64,000 bases of DNA from Sphingomonas parapaucimobilis NBRC 15100 (GCF_000787715.1 NZ_BBPI01000060.1:57296-121295); one strand, 5' to 3'. Positions 1-12,037 are shown, counted from the first letter of the stretch. The notes: a model not told the origin generated them from the letters alone. Translations and numbers: made by a program.

Positions 1-1003
1 GCCGCGACTTCAGCCGCAGCGTCGCGTCGAGCAGTTCGGGCGAACGGATGAAGGTGTTGCGATGCAGGCCACCCAGCCGCGCGAACTCGGCCTTCTCCAG
101 CCCCGGAATGGTGCGGAAGATGCGGATCTGCTCGGCATATTTCAGCTTGGTCTGGAAACCGACGATGTTCCACAGCGTGCCCGCCGCGTTATCCTGCCGC
201 AGCTGGACGACGGCATAGGGCCAGCGTCCGGTGCGCGGATCGTCCAGGCCGACGCCCTTCATCGGCCCGAAGCGCAGCGTCTCGACACCGCGCTCGGCCA
301 TCACCTCGACCGGCATACAGCCGTCGAAATAGGGCGTATCCTTCTCCCACTCGCGAAACTCGGTCTTCTCACCGTCGAGCAGCGCCTGATGGAAGGCGTA
401 ATATTGCTCCTTGTCCATCGGGCAGTTGATGTAATCCTTGCCCGTGCCCTTGTTCCAGCGGCTCTGGAACCAGGCGACGTCCATGTCGATCGACTCGCGG
501 TGGACGATGGGGGCAATGGCGTCGAAAAAGGCCAGCGCCTCCGCGCCGGTCGCCTCGCCGATCCCGCCCGCCAGCGAGGGTGCGGTCAGGGGGCCGGTGG
601 CGATGATCGCAGGACCCTCGGGCAAGGCGTCGATCCGCTCGCGCACGATGGTGATGTTGGGATGCGCCGAAAGCGCCGCCGTCACCCCGCCCGAAAAACC
701 GTCGCGATCGACCGCCAGTGCGGACCCGGCGGGCACGGCATGGACATCGCCCTTGGCCATGATGATCGAACCGAGCGCGCGCATCTCCTGATGCAGCAGA
801 CCGACCGCGTTGGAAGTCGCGTCGTCAGAGCGGAAGGAGTTGGAGCAGACCAGCTCCGCCAGGTCGCCGCCATGATGGGCAGGCGTCGTGTCCGCGCCGC
901 CGCGCATTTCGGACAGGCGCACCTTCAGCCCGGCCTCGGCCAGCTGCCACGCGGCTTCCGATCCGGCCAGCCCGCCACCGATCACATGAATGTCATAAGT
1001 CAT
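1..1003 (-). CDS. trmFO: tRNA (uracil-5-)-methyltransferase TrmFO, C-terminus cut by window edge
   Basis: TrmFO makes the ribothymidine at position 54 of tRNA, using methylene-tetrahydrofolate and reduced FAD. The reverse strand begins [19 protein letters not shown], a Rossmann FAD-binding motif (GGGLAGSE) right at the N-terminus. Further in are the family stretches [21 protein letters not shown] and [22 protein letters not shown], which identify the folate-dependent TrmFO/Gid family rather than MnmG. About 334 of the usual 450 or so codons lie inside the window; the frame stays open to base 1. The ATG at 1003 is the first plausible start and is divergent from the DUF488 gene 75 bp away. Identity is near certain from the motifs. 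Confidence 0.95.
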   Translation of the reverse strand, partial: MTYDIHVIGGGLAGSEAAWQLAEAGLKVRLSEMRGGADTTPAHHGGDLAELVCSNSFRSDDATSNAVGLLHQEMRALGSIIMAKGDVHAVPAGSALAVDRDGFSGGVTAALSAHPNITIVRERIDALPEGPAIIATGPLTAPSLAGGIGEATGAEALAFFDAIAPIVHRESIDMDVAWFQSRWNKGTGKDYINCPMDKEQYYAFHQALLDGEKTEFREWEKDTPYFDGCMPVEVMAERGVETLRFGPMKGVGLDDPRTGRWPYAVVQLRQDNAAGTLWNIVGFQTKLKYAEQIRIFRTIPGLEKAEFARLGGLHRNTFIRSPELLDATLRLKSR

Positions 1004-1078
1004 CGGTCGGCCTTAAACCCGGACGGTCCCGGTTGGAAGGACTTGGCTTGCGGGACGCGGCTCCCCATTTCGGGCGTG

Positions 1079-1513
1079 ATGACCACCATCTTCACCATCG
1101 GCTATGAGGGCGCGACCGTCGACGGCTTCCTTGCGACGCTGAAAACGGCGGGGGTCGAGCGGCTGATCGATGTCCGTGCGCTGCCTTTGTCGCGGCGGCC
1201 GGGCTTCTCCAAATCGCCGCTCGCAGCCGCGTTGAAGGAGGTCGGGATCGACTATGTCCATCTGAAGGATCTGGGCACGCCCAAACGCGGGCGCGATGCG
1301 GCGAAGAAGGGCGATGTCGGCACGCTGCGCGAGGTTTATGATGACCAGCTGGCCCTGCCCGAGGCGCAGGCCGCGGCCGCGCGAATGCTCGACCTGGCAG
1401 AAGAGAAGCCCAGCGCGCTGCTATGCTATGAGCGCGATCCCTGTCATTGCCACCGGACGCTGTTGCTGGAAGCGGTGGGGGAGGGGATGACCGTCGTCGA
1501 TCTCTACGTCTGA
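1079..1513 (+). CDS. DUF488 family protein
   Basis: This is a 144-residue protein of the DUF488 family, small cytoplasmic proteins of unknown biochemical role. The family signature is clear: TIFTIGYEG at the N-terminus, ERLIDVRALPLSRRPGFSK in the middle, then LLCYERDPCHCHR with closely spaced Cys and His residues near residues 118-128. The frame is open far upstream, but that part is the mirror of trmFO, and the family always starts just before the IGYEG motif, so the ATG at 1079 is chosen. It is divergent from trmFO and convergent with the chemoreceptor gene, with only 4 bp between the stops. No function can be inferred from context. Confidence 0.9.
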   Translation: MTTIFTIGYEGATVDGFLATLKTAGVERLIDVRALPLSRRPGFSKSPLAAALKEVGIDYVHLKDLGTPKRGRDAAKKGDVGTLREVYDDQLALPEAQAAAARMLDLAEEKPSALLCYERDPCHCHRTLLLEAVGEGMTVVDLYV

Positions 1514-1517
1514 TCCG

Positions 1518-2801
1518 TCAGAGGACGGATGCGACGAAGGCGTCGGTGCGGTCGCGCAAGCTGCCGATATTGCTTTCCAGCGCCTGGGCCAGGGTCAGCA
1601 GCGATCCGGCATCCCGGTCGATCCGGCTCGCGTCCTGCTGCAACTGATGCACCTGCTGGCCCACGCGATGCGCGGAGGCGACCGACTGGTCGACGCTGGC
1701 GGCGATGCCGGTCGTCGCGAAGCCCTGCGCCGCCACCGCTTCGTCGATGGATTGCGAGATGGCGCCGATGGTGTCGACCGCCCTGTTGAGCTGGGCCTGT
1801 TCGGCGACGAGCGCATGGAGGTTCCCCTTCGCCTCGCCCATATTGCGGGCAGCGTCGCGTGCCGCCTCGCGCGTCTGCCCGGCCAGCGCCTTTACCTCAT
1901 GCGCGACGACGGCGAAGCCGCGCCCGGCCTCGCCAGCGCGCGCCGCCTCGATCGCGGCGTTGAGGGCGAGGAGATTGGTCCGTGCCGCCACGGCTTCGAT
2001 CAACGCCAGGAGCGCATCGATCGTCGTCGCGCTGGCCGCCAGCGCATCGGCCCGCTGGTCGGTCGCCGCGATGCGGTGGCGCACGTCCTCGCGGATCGTG
2101 CGGGACCGGTCCATGTCGCGGGTAATGGCGGCAAAGGCGCTGGCAAGCCCGTGCCCGCGCGCCGCGATGTCGCTGAGCGCGGAGCCGGTATCGGCCATCG
2201 CCTCCGTCATGCGATCCGCGCCCCCCTGCGTCTCCCCGGCATAGCGGGCGAGGTCGCTGGCCATCCCGCCCATCTCGGCGGTGGCGCGCAGCAGTTCCTC
2301 CGACAGGGCGGCGATGTCGGCGGTGAAGGCCCGCGCGGCCTTGTCGATGCGCCCCGCCCGCGCCATGCGCTCCTGCGCCAGCGCCATCTGCGCATCGGCG
2401 GCCAGCCGGGCGATCCGCGCGGCGTCGAGCAGGCCGGTGAACACCCCCTTGCGGGTCAGGATCAGCGCGTCGGGCGCGCCCCAATCGGCATGAAGCGCCA
2501 GCTTTTCGGCCAGGGGCGCATCCTCCTCGCAACTGGGATGCGCACGGATATAGGCGGTCAGGCTGGCGCCGAAATCCGGATTGTGGAGCAGGGCGTGCCC
2601 GAACGGGTTGTAGAGCAACCCCTTCACGTCGCGTTCGGTAATCGCCCCCACCGGCCGCCTTTCGGTATCGAGCACGGGCAGCAGCCGCATGTCGGGGCAT
2701 TGCCGGAACAGGGCGATGGCATCGATCAGCGACGCATCCGCCCCGATGGCCGGGCTTTCCGCACGTTCGGACCAGGAAGAGAAGGCGGGCGGCTTCATCA
2801 C
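1518..2801 (-). CDS. soluble methyl-accepting chemotaxis-type protein with N-terminal CBS pair
   Basis: A 427-residue cytoplasmic receptor-like protein. Residues about 15-130 form a CBS-domain pair ([20 protein letters not shown] is the classic CBS strand-turn). Residues about 140-427 are a long helical MCP signalling domain; the conserved hairpin tip lies near 268-310 and contains [19 protein letters not shown] followed by [15 protein letters not shown]. No transmembrane segment or periplasmic domain is visible, so the input is probably an intracellular ligand, with CBS pairs often binding adenine nucleotides. It would feed CheA/CheW; no che genes are in the window. The gene starts with two Met codons; the first is used. 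Confidence 0.9.
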   Translation of the reverse strand: MMKPPAFSSWSERAESPAIGADASLIDAIALFRQCPDMRLLPVLDTERRPVGAITERDVKGLLYNPFGHALLHNPDFGASLTAYIRAHPSCEEDAPLAEKLALHADWGAPDALILTRKGVFTGLLDAARIARLAADAQMALAQERMARAGRIDKAARAFTADIAALSEELLRATAEMGGMASDLARYAGETQGGADRMTEAMADTGSALSDIAARGHGLASAFAAITRDMDRSRTIREDVRHRIAATDQRADALAASATTIDALLALIEAVAARTNLLALNAAIEAARAGEAGRGFAVVAHEVKALAGQTREAARDAARNMGEAKGNLHALVAEQAQLNRAVDTIGAISQSIDEAVAAQGFATTGIAASVDQSVASAHRVGQQVHQLQQDASRIDRDAGSLLTLAQALESNIGSLRDRTDAFVASVL

Positions 2802-2890
2802 GGTACGCCATAGGACAAGACCGTAAACACGCCGTGATAGATTTATGACGTTTCGGTTACGGAACGGTATCGGTCAAACCGATAGCGGGA

Positions 2891-3237
2891 TTATCCCGCC
2901 ACCGGCAGACGGACCGTGCCGTCGTCGTCGCGCTTCAACGGTCCATAGGCGATCACCGCCGTCAGCGGCAGGTCGGCATAGAGATGCGGGAAGAGTTGAC
3001 CGCCCCGGCTCTCTTCCCACTTCACCGCTTCGCCCATCGCTTCCAGATCGACGGCTGCGACGTGCAGGTCACTCTGTCCCGCGAAGTGCTTGTCCACCGT
3101 CTCGGTCAGCTGGCCGGCGGTGGAGAGGTGGATATAGCCATCGGCCAGATCCACCGGGGCGCCCGCAAAGACGCCCCCCTGCTCCAACACCGCCATCTGA
3201 TCGGCGGTCAGCACCTTGTAGGCGGTAGCGGGATGGC

Positions 3238-3241
<4 letters not shown>
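2891..3241 (-). CDS. DUF952 domain-containing protein
   Basis: This 116-residue protein belongs to DUF952, small cytoplasmic proteins of unknown function with a fold related to glutathione S-transferase-like or RNA-ribosylating proteins. The family pattern is visible: YKVLTADQM, then [20 protein letters not shown], then [33 protein letters not shown] text with the conserved FPHLY and a C-terminal [11 protein letters not shown]. Its ATG overlaps the stop of gyrA by four bases (ATGA at 3238-3241), so it is almost certainly co-transcribed and translationally coupled with gyrA. Nothing in the sequence ties it to gyrase function. Confidence 0.9.
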
Positions 3242-5988
<2,747 letters not shown>

Positions 5989-6302
5989 AGTCTGTTGCTT
6001 TCCGGCTTGATGGTCAGATGGGAATTGTCGTTCCTAGCCCAGCGGAAAGCGCCTGACCACCCCCGCCCGCCCCATTCGCGAGCGGCCAGTCGGGAGGACC
6101 GGTGGAGACGTGGGACGGGGCGGCGGGGGCAGGCCCGACGGAATGTGCTCCCCCCTCGGCAGCATGTTCGCGGGACTTTGGAGGCGCTGGCCGCCGACGG
6201 GAGTAAACGGCGGCCAGCCCGGTTCTTATGGGATTTCAGGCGTTTCGGCTGAATGTCTCGGATGTTACGATGTTGTAATCTGAATGATAATCAGGGCTTT
6301 GT
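5989..6302. other. intergenic leader upstream of gyrA
   Basis: No gene is visible here. The stretch must hold the gyrA promoter on the minus strand. One strong hairpin is present: CTGGCCGCC at 6187-6195 pairs perfectly with GGCGGCCAG at 6209-6217. It is not followed by a T run on either strand, so it is not a typical terminator. A more AT-rich patch lies at about 6255-6302. Confidence 0.4.
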
Positions 6303-6432
6303 GATCCTCCCCGGTACGGGGAGGGGGACCATGCGAAGCATGGTGGAGGGGGCGTGCCGCTGGGGGCGTCCAATGAGGAAGCCCCCCTCCGTCAGGCCTC
6401 CGGCCTGCCACCTCCCCGTACCGGGGAGGATC
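6303..6432. repeat. dispersed 125-130 bp palindromic repeat, copy A
   Basis: The element begins and ends with a perfect 22-bp inverted repeat (6303-6324 and 6411-6432; core CCTCCCCGGTACGGGGAGG), each arm being itself nearly palindromic. The interior has two GC-rich blocks, GGGGACCA...GTGGAGGGGGC and GAAGCCCCCCTCCGTCAG...CTGCCACCTCCCC. The same layout recurs at 52701-52825 and, inverted, at 59631-59752. It sits one base outside the stop codon of the SDR gene. It encodes nothing and looks like a non-autonomous REP/MITE-type repeat that may also end transcription. Confidence 0.9.
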
Positions 6433-6433
6433 G

Positions 6434-7132
6434 TCAGGGCTGAACCTCTTTCCCCTCCCAGTCGAACAGCTTGCCGCTGTCGGGTGCCTTCAGTCCATCG
6501 ATGACGTCGAGCAGCTGGACCGCCGCGCGGTCGGGGGCGAACAGGCCGCCGGGGCGGACATTGCCCTGGAACGGCCGGGACAGCGCGGTATCGACGGTGC
6601 CGGGATGCAGCGCGACGATGATCGAGCGGTCGTTGCGCCGCTTATGCTCGATCGCCAGCGTGCGAACCAACTGGTTGAGCGCCGCCTTCGACGCGCGATA
6701 GCCGTACCAGCCGCCCATCCGGTTGTCGGAGATCGACCCGACCCGCGCCGACAGCACGGCGAACAGCGTCTTGCCGGTGCGCGGCATCAGCGGCAGCAGA
6801 TGCTTGGCGACCAGCGCGGGGCCGATTGCGTTGACCGCGAAATTGCGCGCCAGCCATTCGGGCGAAAGCTGGTCGATCGCCTTTTCCGGTCCCCGCTCGC
6901 CGTCGTGGAGCAGGCCGGTGGCGACGATCACCAGTTCGGGGGCGGGGCCTTTGCCGATCCGTTCGGCGGCGGCGGCGATGCTGGCCTCGTCCTCGATATC
7001 GATATGGCCCTCGCCCTGGCTCGACCGGGCGAGGCGCGTGACGCTCACGCCTTCTTCCTCCAGCGCATCGGCCATCGCCAGGCCGATCCCGCCCGAGGCA
7101 CCGACGACGATCGCCCGCTTCCACTCGCTCAT
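6434..7132 (-). CDS. SDR family NAD(P)-dependent oxidoreductase
   Basis: A 232-residue classical short-chain dehydrogenase/reductase. The cofactor motif GASGGIG is at residues 12-18. The catalytic set is present: Ser in LSARVGSIS and the YxxxK motif as YGYRASKAALNQL. The C-terminus has ALHPGTVDTALSRPF, typical of the SDR subgroup related to the CsgA/C-factor type. The substrate cannot be told. An upstream in-frame start five codons earlier exists, but the ATG at 7132 overlaps the stop of yaaA (ATGA), which is the usual coupling arrangement, so it is preferred. It therefore forms an operon with yaaA. A palindromic repeat follows immediately after the stop. Confidence 0.9.
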   Translation of the reverse strand: MSEWKRAIVVGASGGIGLAMADALEEEGVSVTRLARSSQGEGHIDIEDEASIAAAAERIGKGPAPELVIVATGLLHDGERGPEKAIDQLSPEWLARNFAVNAIGPALVAKHLLPLMPRTGKTLFAVLSARVGSISDNRMGGWYGYRASKAALNQLVRTLAIEHKRRNDRSIIVALHPGTVDTALSRPFQGNVRPGGLFAPDRAAVQLLDVIDGLKAPDSGKLFDWEGKEVQP

Positions 7133-7869
7133 CGCACAAATCTCCATTGGCTCGGCGTGCTTGCCTCGGCATCGAACGCATAACCGTCGCTATCGAACCC
7201 GCGCATCGCATCGGTTTCGGTGACGTGATGTTCGATCATCCAGCGCGCCATCGCGCCACGCGCTTTCTTTGCGTGGAAGCTGACGAAACGGTCGCCCTCG
7301 CGGAAATCGACCGCGATGACCCGGATGGCGGCGGGCAGCTTGCCCTCGACCGCGTGCCAATATTCCTGGCTGGCAAGGTTCAGGACGGTGCCGGAACCCT
7401 CCGCCTCGACCTCCTGGGTCAGCCGCTCGGCGATGCGGTCGCCCCACCAGTCGGTCAGCTTGCCACCACCCGGCGCCCAGCGCGTGCCCATTTCCAGCCG
7501 ATAGGGGCGCATCGCGTCCAGCGGACGGAGCAGGCCGTAAAGGCCCGACAGCATCCGCAGATGACCTTGCGAGAACAGGACAGCCGGCACGTCGAGCGAC
7601 TTGGCCTCCAGCCCGGTATAGACGTCGCCCGCAAAGGCGAACATCGCAGGCCGCTCCGGCGCGGTGGCGAAATCGCGGAAGCGATCTGCGTTCAGTTGCG
7701 CCAGCGCGGGAGAGATCCGCATCAGCGAGGCGAGCTTTTCCTCGCCCAGCCCGGAGGCTGCCTTGGCCAGCGTCTGCGCCTCTTCGGCGAAATGGGGCGC
7801 GGTCGGCGCGAGGTCGGGCAGGGGGCTCTGATAGTCGAGCGTCTTGGCGGGGGAGATGACGGCGATCAT
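7129..7869 (-). CDS. yaaA: YaaA family peroxide stress protein (DUF328)
   Basis: YaaA proteins bind DNA-like substrates and lower intracellular iron during peroxide stress in E. coli. The 246-residue protein is collinear with E. coli YaaA: it starts MIAVISPAKTLDYQSPLPDL, then has LMRISPALAQLNADRF, FAGDVYTGLEA, HLRMLSGLYGLLRPLD, PYRLEMGTRW, LASQEYW and a C-terminal FDSDGYAF. A TTG at 7905 would add 12 residues, but the family begins at the MIAVISPAKTL stretch, so the ATG at 7869 is used although no good ribosome binding site is seen. The SDR gene overlaps its stop by four bases. Confidence 0.92.
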   Translation of the reverse strand: MIAVISPAKTLDYQSPLPDLAPTAPHFAEEAQTLAKAASGLGEEKLASLMRISPALAQLNADRFRDFATAPERPAMFAFAGDVYTGLEAKSLDVPAVLFSQGHLRMLSGLYGLLRPLDAMRPYRLEMGTRWAPGGGKLTDWWGDRIAERLTQEVEAEGSGTVLNLASQEYWHAVEGKLPAAIRVIAVDFREGDRFVSFHAKKARGAMARWMIEHHVTETDAMRGFDSDGYAFDAEASTPSQWRFVR

Positions 7870-8037
7870 GCCGTGCGCGCTAGCGTCGGGAGCGTTCGCG
7901 TTCAATCCGCGTTCAGCGGTTGTTGGATAGAGGGGGCATCCATCAATCGCTCTGCTTGAACGGGACGCGCGCTGTCCCTATCAAGCCTGCCATCGACGAT
8001 CCCGGACCGACCGGCTGTATTCTTGGAGAGAATTCGC

Positions 8038-9327
8038 ATGAAAATCCTACCGAAGCTCGCGCTGGCGGCCGCGCTCGCGACGGGCATGGGCAGCGTCGTG
8101 CTGACCGCGCCGCTGTCTGCGCAGAAGAAGAAGGAAGAAGCGGCCGGCGGTCTGAAGCTGAGCCCTGAAGCGCTGAAGGCGGCCCAGGCCGCGCAGCCGG
8201 TGCTGCAGCAGAAGAATTATGCCGCCGCCGAGCCGCTGGTCGCCGCGGTCGAAACCGCTGCCAAGACCGAGGATGACAAGTACATCGCCGCGGCGATGCG
8301 CTACGAGCTCGAATCGGGCAAGCTGTTCGCCGCCCAGCAGGCCAATCCGAACGCGCCGATCGACGAGGCGGTGCTCGCCAAGCCGCTCGACGCGCTGATC
8401 AACAGCCCGTCGACCCCGGCGGCCGACAAGCCGCGCTATGTCTATCGTCGCGGCGCGCTGGCCTTCAACGGCAAGCAGTATCCGATCGCGCTGCAATATT
8501 TCCAGCAGGCCAAGCAGCTGGGCTATAACGATCCCAACCTGCCGATGCTGATCGTCAAGTCGAAGTTCGAAACGGGCGATGTCGCAGGCGGAAATGCCGA
8601 GCTGGCGTCGGTGATCGACCAGATGAACGCATCGGGCCAGAAGGCGCCGGAGGACTATTACAAGTTCGCTATCGGTCGCGCGAACAAGGCGAAGCAGGTC
8701 CCCGAGACGCTGAGCTGGATGCGCAAGTGGCTCGCGGCCTATCCGACCCCGCAGAACTGGCGCAACGCACTGGTCATCTATGGCCTGCAGCAGGGGTCGC
8801 TGGCGACGCTGGACAAGAACCAGAAGCTCGACCTGTTCCGCCTGATGCGCGCTTCCAAGTCGCTGGCCGACCAGAACGACTATATGGAATATGCGCAGTA
8901 CGCGACCGACAAGGGCCTGCCCGCCGAAGCCGCGACCGTGCTGAAGGAAGGCATGGCGACCGGCAAGATCCCGGCCGGCAATGCCACGGCCAAGGCGATG
9001 CTGTCCGCCGCCGAGACCAAGAACCGCCAGGAAGGCTCGCTCGCCCCGACCGAGGCACGCGCCAAGTCGGCCGCCGACGGCAAGCTCGCCGCGCTGACCG
9101 GCGAGGCCTATTATGGTCAGGGCAACTACGCTAAGGCGGCCGAGCTGTATCGTCTGGCGCTGCAAAAGGGCGGCGTCGACGCCAATGAGGTGAACACCCG
9201 CCTCGGCATCGCACTTGCCGCCAGCGGCGACAAGGCGGGTGCCAAGGCTGCGTTCGACGCCGTCAAGGGCGCGCCGCGCGCCGATCTGGCGAGCTTCTGG
9301 AACACCTGGCTGTCGACCCAGGCGTAA
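8038..9327 (+). CDS. periplasmic tetratricopeptide-repeat protein
   Basis: A 429-residue exported protein of unknown role. It starts MKILPKLALAAALATGMG with a Sec signal peptide that probably ends after PLSA at about residue 29, followed by a short Lys/Glu-rich linker. The rest is alpha-helical with TPR-like units, for example AFNGKQYPIALQYFQQAKQLGY and GEAYYGQGNYAKAAELYRLALQKGG. TPR proteins are scaffolds, so partners rather than catalysis are expected. A GGAGAG ribosome site at 8025-8030 sets the ATG at 8038. A strong intrinsic terminator follows 8 bp after the stop. The gene appears to be monocistronic. Confidence 0.85.
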   Translation: MKILPKLALAAALATGMGSVVLTAPLSAQKKKEEAAGGLKLSPEALKAAQAAQPVLQQKNYAAAEPLVAAVETAAKTEDDKYIAAAMRYELESGKLFAAQQANPNAPIDEAVLAKPLDALINSPSTPAADKPRYVYRRGALAFNGKQYPIALQYFQQAKQLGYNDPNLPMLIVKSKFETGDVAGGNAELASVIDQMNASGQKAPEDYYKFAIGRANKAKQVPETLSWMRKWLAAYPTPQNWRNALVIYGLQQGSLATLDKNQKLDLFRLMRASKSLADQNDYMEYAQYATDKGLPAEAATVLKEGMATGKIPAGNATAKAMLSAAETKNRQEGSLAPTEARAKSAADGKLAALTGEAYYGQGNYAKAAELYRLALQKGGVDANEVNTRLGIALAASGDKAGAKAAFDAVKGAPRADLASFWNTWLSTQA

Positions 9328-9335
9328 GGAATGGG

Positions 9336-9367
9336 GACCCGCGTCGGGGACGGCGCGGGTCTTTTTT
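9336..9367 (+). terminator. intrinsic terminator of the TPR gene
   Basis: GACCCGCG at 9336-9343 pairs with CGCGGGTC at 9354-9361 and is followed by six T residues (9362-9367). It lies 8 bp after the TPR gene stop and is a textbook Rho-independent terminator. Confidence 0.9.
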
Positions 9368-9389
9368 CTTGGCGAGGTGTAGGGCGTGG

Positions 9390-9473
9390 CCTTCGACTTC
9401 GCTCAGGCTGAACGGCGGTTGCCGTTTATCGGCGCAACATCCCACATCCGTCCAGCCTGAGCGAAGTCGAAGG
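9390..9473. repeat. 84-bp inverted repeat (second REP-like family)
   Basis: CCTTCGACTTCGCTCAGGCT at 9390-9409 is repeated in inverse at 9454-9473 (AGCCTGAGCGAAGTCGAAGG), a perfect 20-bp inverted repeat with a 44-bp spacer. It lies between two terminators and holds no reading frame. The arm is of the type often dispersed in sphingomonad intergenic regions (recalled, not searched). Confidence 0.85.
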
Positions 9474-9493
9474 CAACGCCAAAGCGCCAACAA

Positions 9494-9530
9494 AAAAGGC
9501 CGGTCCTCCCGAACGGAGAACCGGCCTTTT
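9494..9530 (-). terminator. terminator of the Lrp-family gene (possibly bidirectional)
   Basis: AAAAGGCCGGT at 9494-9504 pairs with ACCGGCCTTTT at 9520-9530. On the minus strand the stem is followed by a T run, about 20 bp after the regulator stop at 9550. The T run on the plus strand means it could work both ways. Confidence 0.85.
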
Positions 9531-9549
9531 TATTGCCTCCGAAACCGGA

Positions 9550-10017
9550 TCAGTCGGCTTCGATCGGAATTCCCGAAACCTGCTTGGCCGTCCGGATGGT
9601 CAGCGACGTCTTGACGCTGGCGACGTTCGGCGCAGGGGTCAGATGGCCGGTCAGGATTTCCTGGAAGCTCTTCAGGTCCGAGGCGACGATCTTCAGGATG
9701 AAGTCGATCTCGCCGTTGAGCATATGGCATTCGCGCACTTCGGGGATGCCCGCGACATGCGCCTCGAAGGCGGCGAGGTCATGCTCGGCCTGGCTGCGCA
9801 GCGATACCATCGCGAAGACGGTGATCGGAAAGCCCAGGCGCGCGGCGTCGAGGTCGGCATGATAGCCGCGAATGGCGCCAGCTTCCTCCAGCGCGCGAAC
9901 GCGGCGCAGGCAGGGCGGGGCGGTCAGTCCGACGCGTTCGGCCAGCTCCACATTGGTCATACGGCCATCGGCCTGCAACAGCGCCAGGATCTGCCGATCG
10001 ATGCGATCGAGCGCCAT
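9550..10017 (-). CDS. Lrp/AsnC family transcriptional regulator
   Basis: A 155-residue regulator of amino-acid-responsive genes. Residues about 4-60 are the AsnC-type helix-turn-helix: LDRIDRQILALLQADGRMTN, VELAERVGLTAPPCLRRVRAL. Residues about 70-150 are the RAM ligand-binding domain with VAGIPEVRECHMLNGEIDF and a closing LTIRTAKQVSGIPIE. The sequence is close to the Lrp branch that responds to leucine or other amino acids. A GTG five codons upstream is possible, but a GGAG motif nine bases before the ATG at 10017 favours the shorter form. It is transcribed away from the histidine kinase gene; no obvious target gene is adjacent. Confidence 0.92.
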   Translation of the reverse strand: MALDRIDRQILALLQADGRMTNVELAERVGLTAPPCLRRVRALEEAGAIRGYHADLDAARLGFPITVFAMVSLRSQAEHDLAAFEAHVAGIPEVRECHMLNGEIDFILKIVASDLKSFQEILTGHLTPAPNVASVKTSLTIRTAKQVSGIPIEAD

Positions 10018-10208
10018 TACACGATACTCCACATAAACTGCCGAATCCCTATGCTCTTTGACGGCGTACTATAAGAAAATTACGCACTACCGTAATTCTC
10101 GGGCATTGCAACGCCACCGATAAGGATATTTGCAGGTTACCAGTTGGAAGGATAAGGACGTTAAGACAGGGGCGTTAGGGCCAATCGGCCATGCGTGAAG
10201 GGAGCTCA

Positions 10209-12035
10209 GTGCGGTTCGACGATAGTCTGGCGACGATTTTATCGGCCGACACTGCGACGCCTTTCGGCGCGCAGACTGCCTGGCGGCAGCTGATCGACCT
10301 GATGAGCCGTGGGCGCGTGCCCGCCGATCCGCCGATGCTGGAGCGGCTCGCCGAATTGCGGCACAGGGTGGCCGAAGGCGTGCGCATCGCCAGCGCGCGT
10401 ATGTTGAGTGCCGGTCGCCCGCCCATCGCGCTGGTGGCATTCTTCGCCCAGGACACGCTACCAGTCGCCGCGACCGTGCTGCGCAGCGCGCAACTGGCGG
10501 ATGAGGACTGGCTGGCCATCCTCCCCGCATTGAACCCGCGAACCCGCTCGGTCCTGCGGCACCGTCGTGATCTGTCCGATAGGGTGATTCGCGGGCTGGA
10601 GAGTTTCGGCCCGGTCGATTTTGTCCTGCCGCACCTCGCCGGCGCGGCCGAGCCAGCGCCGCACGTCGCCGCGGTGCCGTTCGAAACCGTGTCCGAACCG
10701 CTGGTCGAGCCGGTCCCCGCCGCGCCCCTAGGGGAAGAGCCTGTGATGGCTCCGCAGCCCGTCGAAGAACCCGACGCCGCGCCGGTGTCGATCCTGCTCG
10801 ACCCGCTGCCGACCCAGGCGGCAACGCCGTTCGTCGCGCTGGGCCAGGTTGCACGCAGCTTGCCCTTCATGGCCGAGGCGATGCGCCACGCCCCGCCGCC
10901 AGCCGCGCCGCCACGTTACGAGATCGCGGATCTCGTGGCGCGTATCGACGCCTTCAACCAGCGGCGCGAGGAAGTGACCGGCGCGACGCAGAATGATGCC
11001 GGGCCAGCCCATTTCGATTTCGAGACCGACGCCAACGGCCTGATCCTGGGCGTCGAGGGCGTCACGCGTGGGCCGCTGGTCGGCGTCAGCATCGCCGAGA
11101 CCGCGATGCAGGGCTTGGCGCAGTTCGACGGCGTGGCGATGGGCGCATTTCGCCGCCGCTCCGGTTTCCGCGACGCGCGGCTGGAAATCGGCGGCAGTTC
11201 GGCGGCGGCAGGATCGTGGCGGGTCTCCGCCATGCCCTTTTTCGACCCCGCGTCGGGGCGTTATGCGGGCTATCGCGGCAGCGGACGTCGTCCGCGCCGG
11301 GACGAGATGGCCAATGTGGTCGAGGCAGCGCCCGAGACGTCCTCTTCCGATTCGCTGCGCCAGCTGGTCCATGAACTCCGAACGCCCGCCAATGCGGTCG
11401 CGGGCTTTGCCGAGCTGATCGAAAGCGAATTGCTGGGGCCGGTGGCGCCCGTCTATCGCGATCGTGCCAGCGCGATCCGCGCCATGGCTGCCGATCTGCT
11501 GGCCTCGGTGGAGGATCTCGACACCGCCGCGCGGATCGAGGGGCATGTGCTGGAGCTGCGACCGACCATCGTTCCGCTCGCGCCGCTGATCCAGCGGGTG
11601 CTGGCCGAACTGGGTCCACTGGCTCAGTTGCGCCGTGCCGAAATCCGTTTCGATCCGGCGTCCGCGAACCTGTCGGCACTGGCCGATGATCGGGCGTGTG
11701 AGCGTCTGTTGACCCGTCTGTTCTCGGTGCTCCTGTCCAATTGCGTGGTGGGAGAGCGTCTGTCGGCCAGCCTGTCGGTCGACCAAGATATGGCGGCGCT
11801 GCGGATCGATCGCCCGCTCGCGCTGACCGTCGAGGCGGATGCGGCGCTGCTCAGCGAGGCGGGGGACGAGGAACAGCGCGACGGCGCGCCCCTGCTGGGC
11901 ACGGGCTTCTCGCTGCGCCTGATCGACAAGCTGGGGGCCGAGATGGGGGGCGGCCTGACCATCGGTCTGCACCGGGTCGTACTGGCGCTGCCCATCGGTG
12001 GCGACCAGCGCGCAGGGCAGGCGTCGAACGCCTGA
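10209..12035 (+). CDS. divergent sensor histidine kinase with unusual N-terminal region
   Basis: A 608-residue cytoplasmic protein with a histidine kinase core. The H-box is LRQLVHELRTPANAVAGFAELIE, phospho-acceptor His388. The following dimerisation helices look normal. The ATP-binding part is degenerate: an N-box-like LLSNCV and a G2-like LGTGFSLRLIDKLGAEMGGG are present, but the usual DxGxG box between them is missing. Residues 1-150 are helical and resemble DUF2336-type regions, followed by a Pro/Ala-rich linker and a PAS-like segment near 250-340. No membrane segment is seen. AAGGGAG at 10198-10204 places the GTG at 10209 as start; the ATG at 10191 is an alternative. The deacetylase gene follows after 2 bp. 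Whether it autophosphorylates is uncertain. Confidence 0.8.
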   Translation: MRFDDSLATILSADTATPFGAQTAWRQLIDLMSRGRVPADPPMLERLAELRHRVAEGVRIASARMLSAGRPPIALVAFFAQDTLPVAATVLRSAQLADEDWLAILPALNPRTRSVLRHRRDLSDRVIRGLESFGPVDFVLPHLAGAAEPAPHVAAVPFETVSEPLVEPVPAAPLGEEPVMAPQPVEEPDAAPVSILLDPLPTQAATPFVALGQVARSLPFMAEAMRHAPPPAAPPRYEIADLVARIDAFNQRREEVTGATQNDAGPAHFDFETDANGLILGVEGVTRGPLVGVSIAETAMQGLAQFDGVAMGAFRRRSGFRDARLEIGGSSAAAGSWRVSAMPFFDPASGRYAGYRGSGRRPRRDEMANVVEAAPETSSSDSLRQLVHELRTPANAVAGFAELIESELLGPVAPVYRDRASAIRAMAADLLASVEDLDTAARIEGHVLELRPTIVPLAPLIQRVLAELGPLAQLRRAEIRFDPASANLSALADDRACERLLTRLFSVLLSNCVVGERLSASLSVDQDMAALRIDRPLALTVEADAALLSEAGDEEQRDGAPLLGTGFSLRLIDKLGAEMGGGLTIGLHRVVLALPIGGDQRAGQASNA

Positions 12036-12037
12036 TC

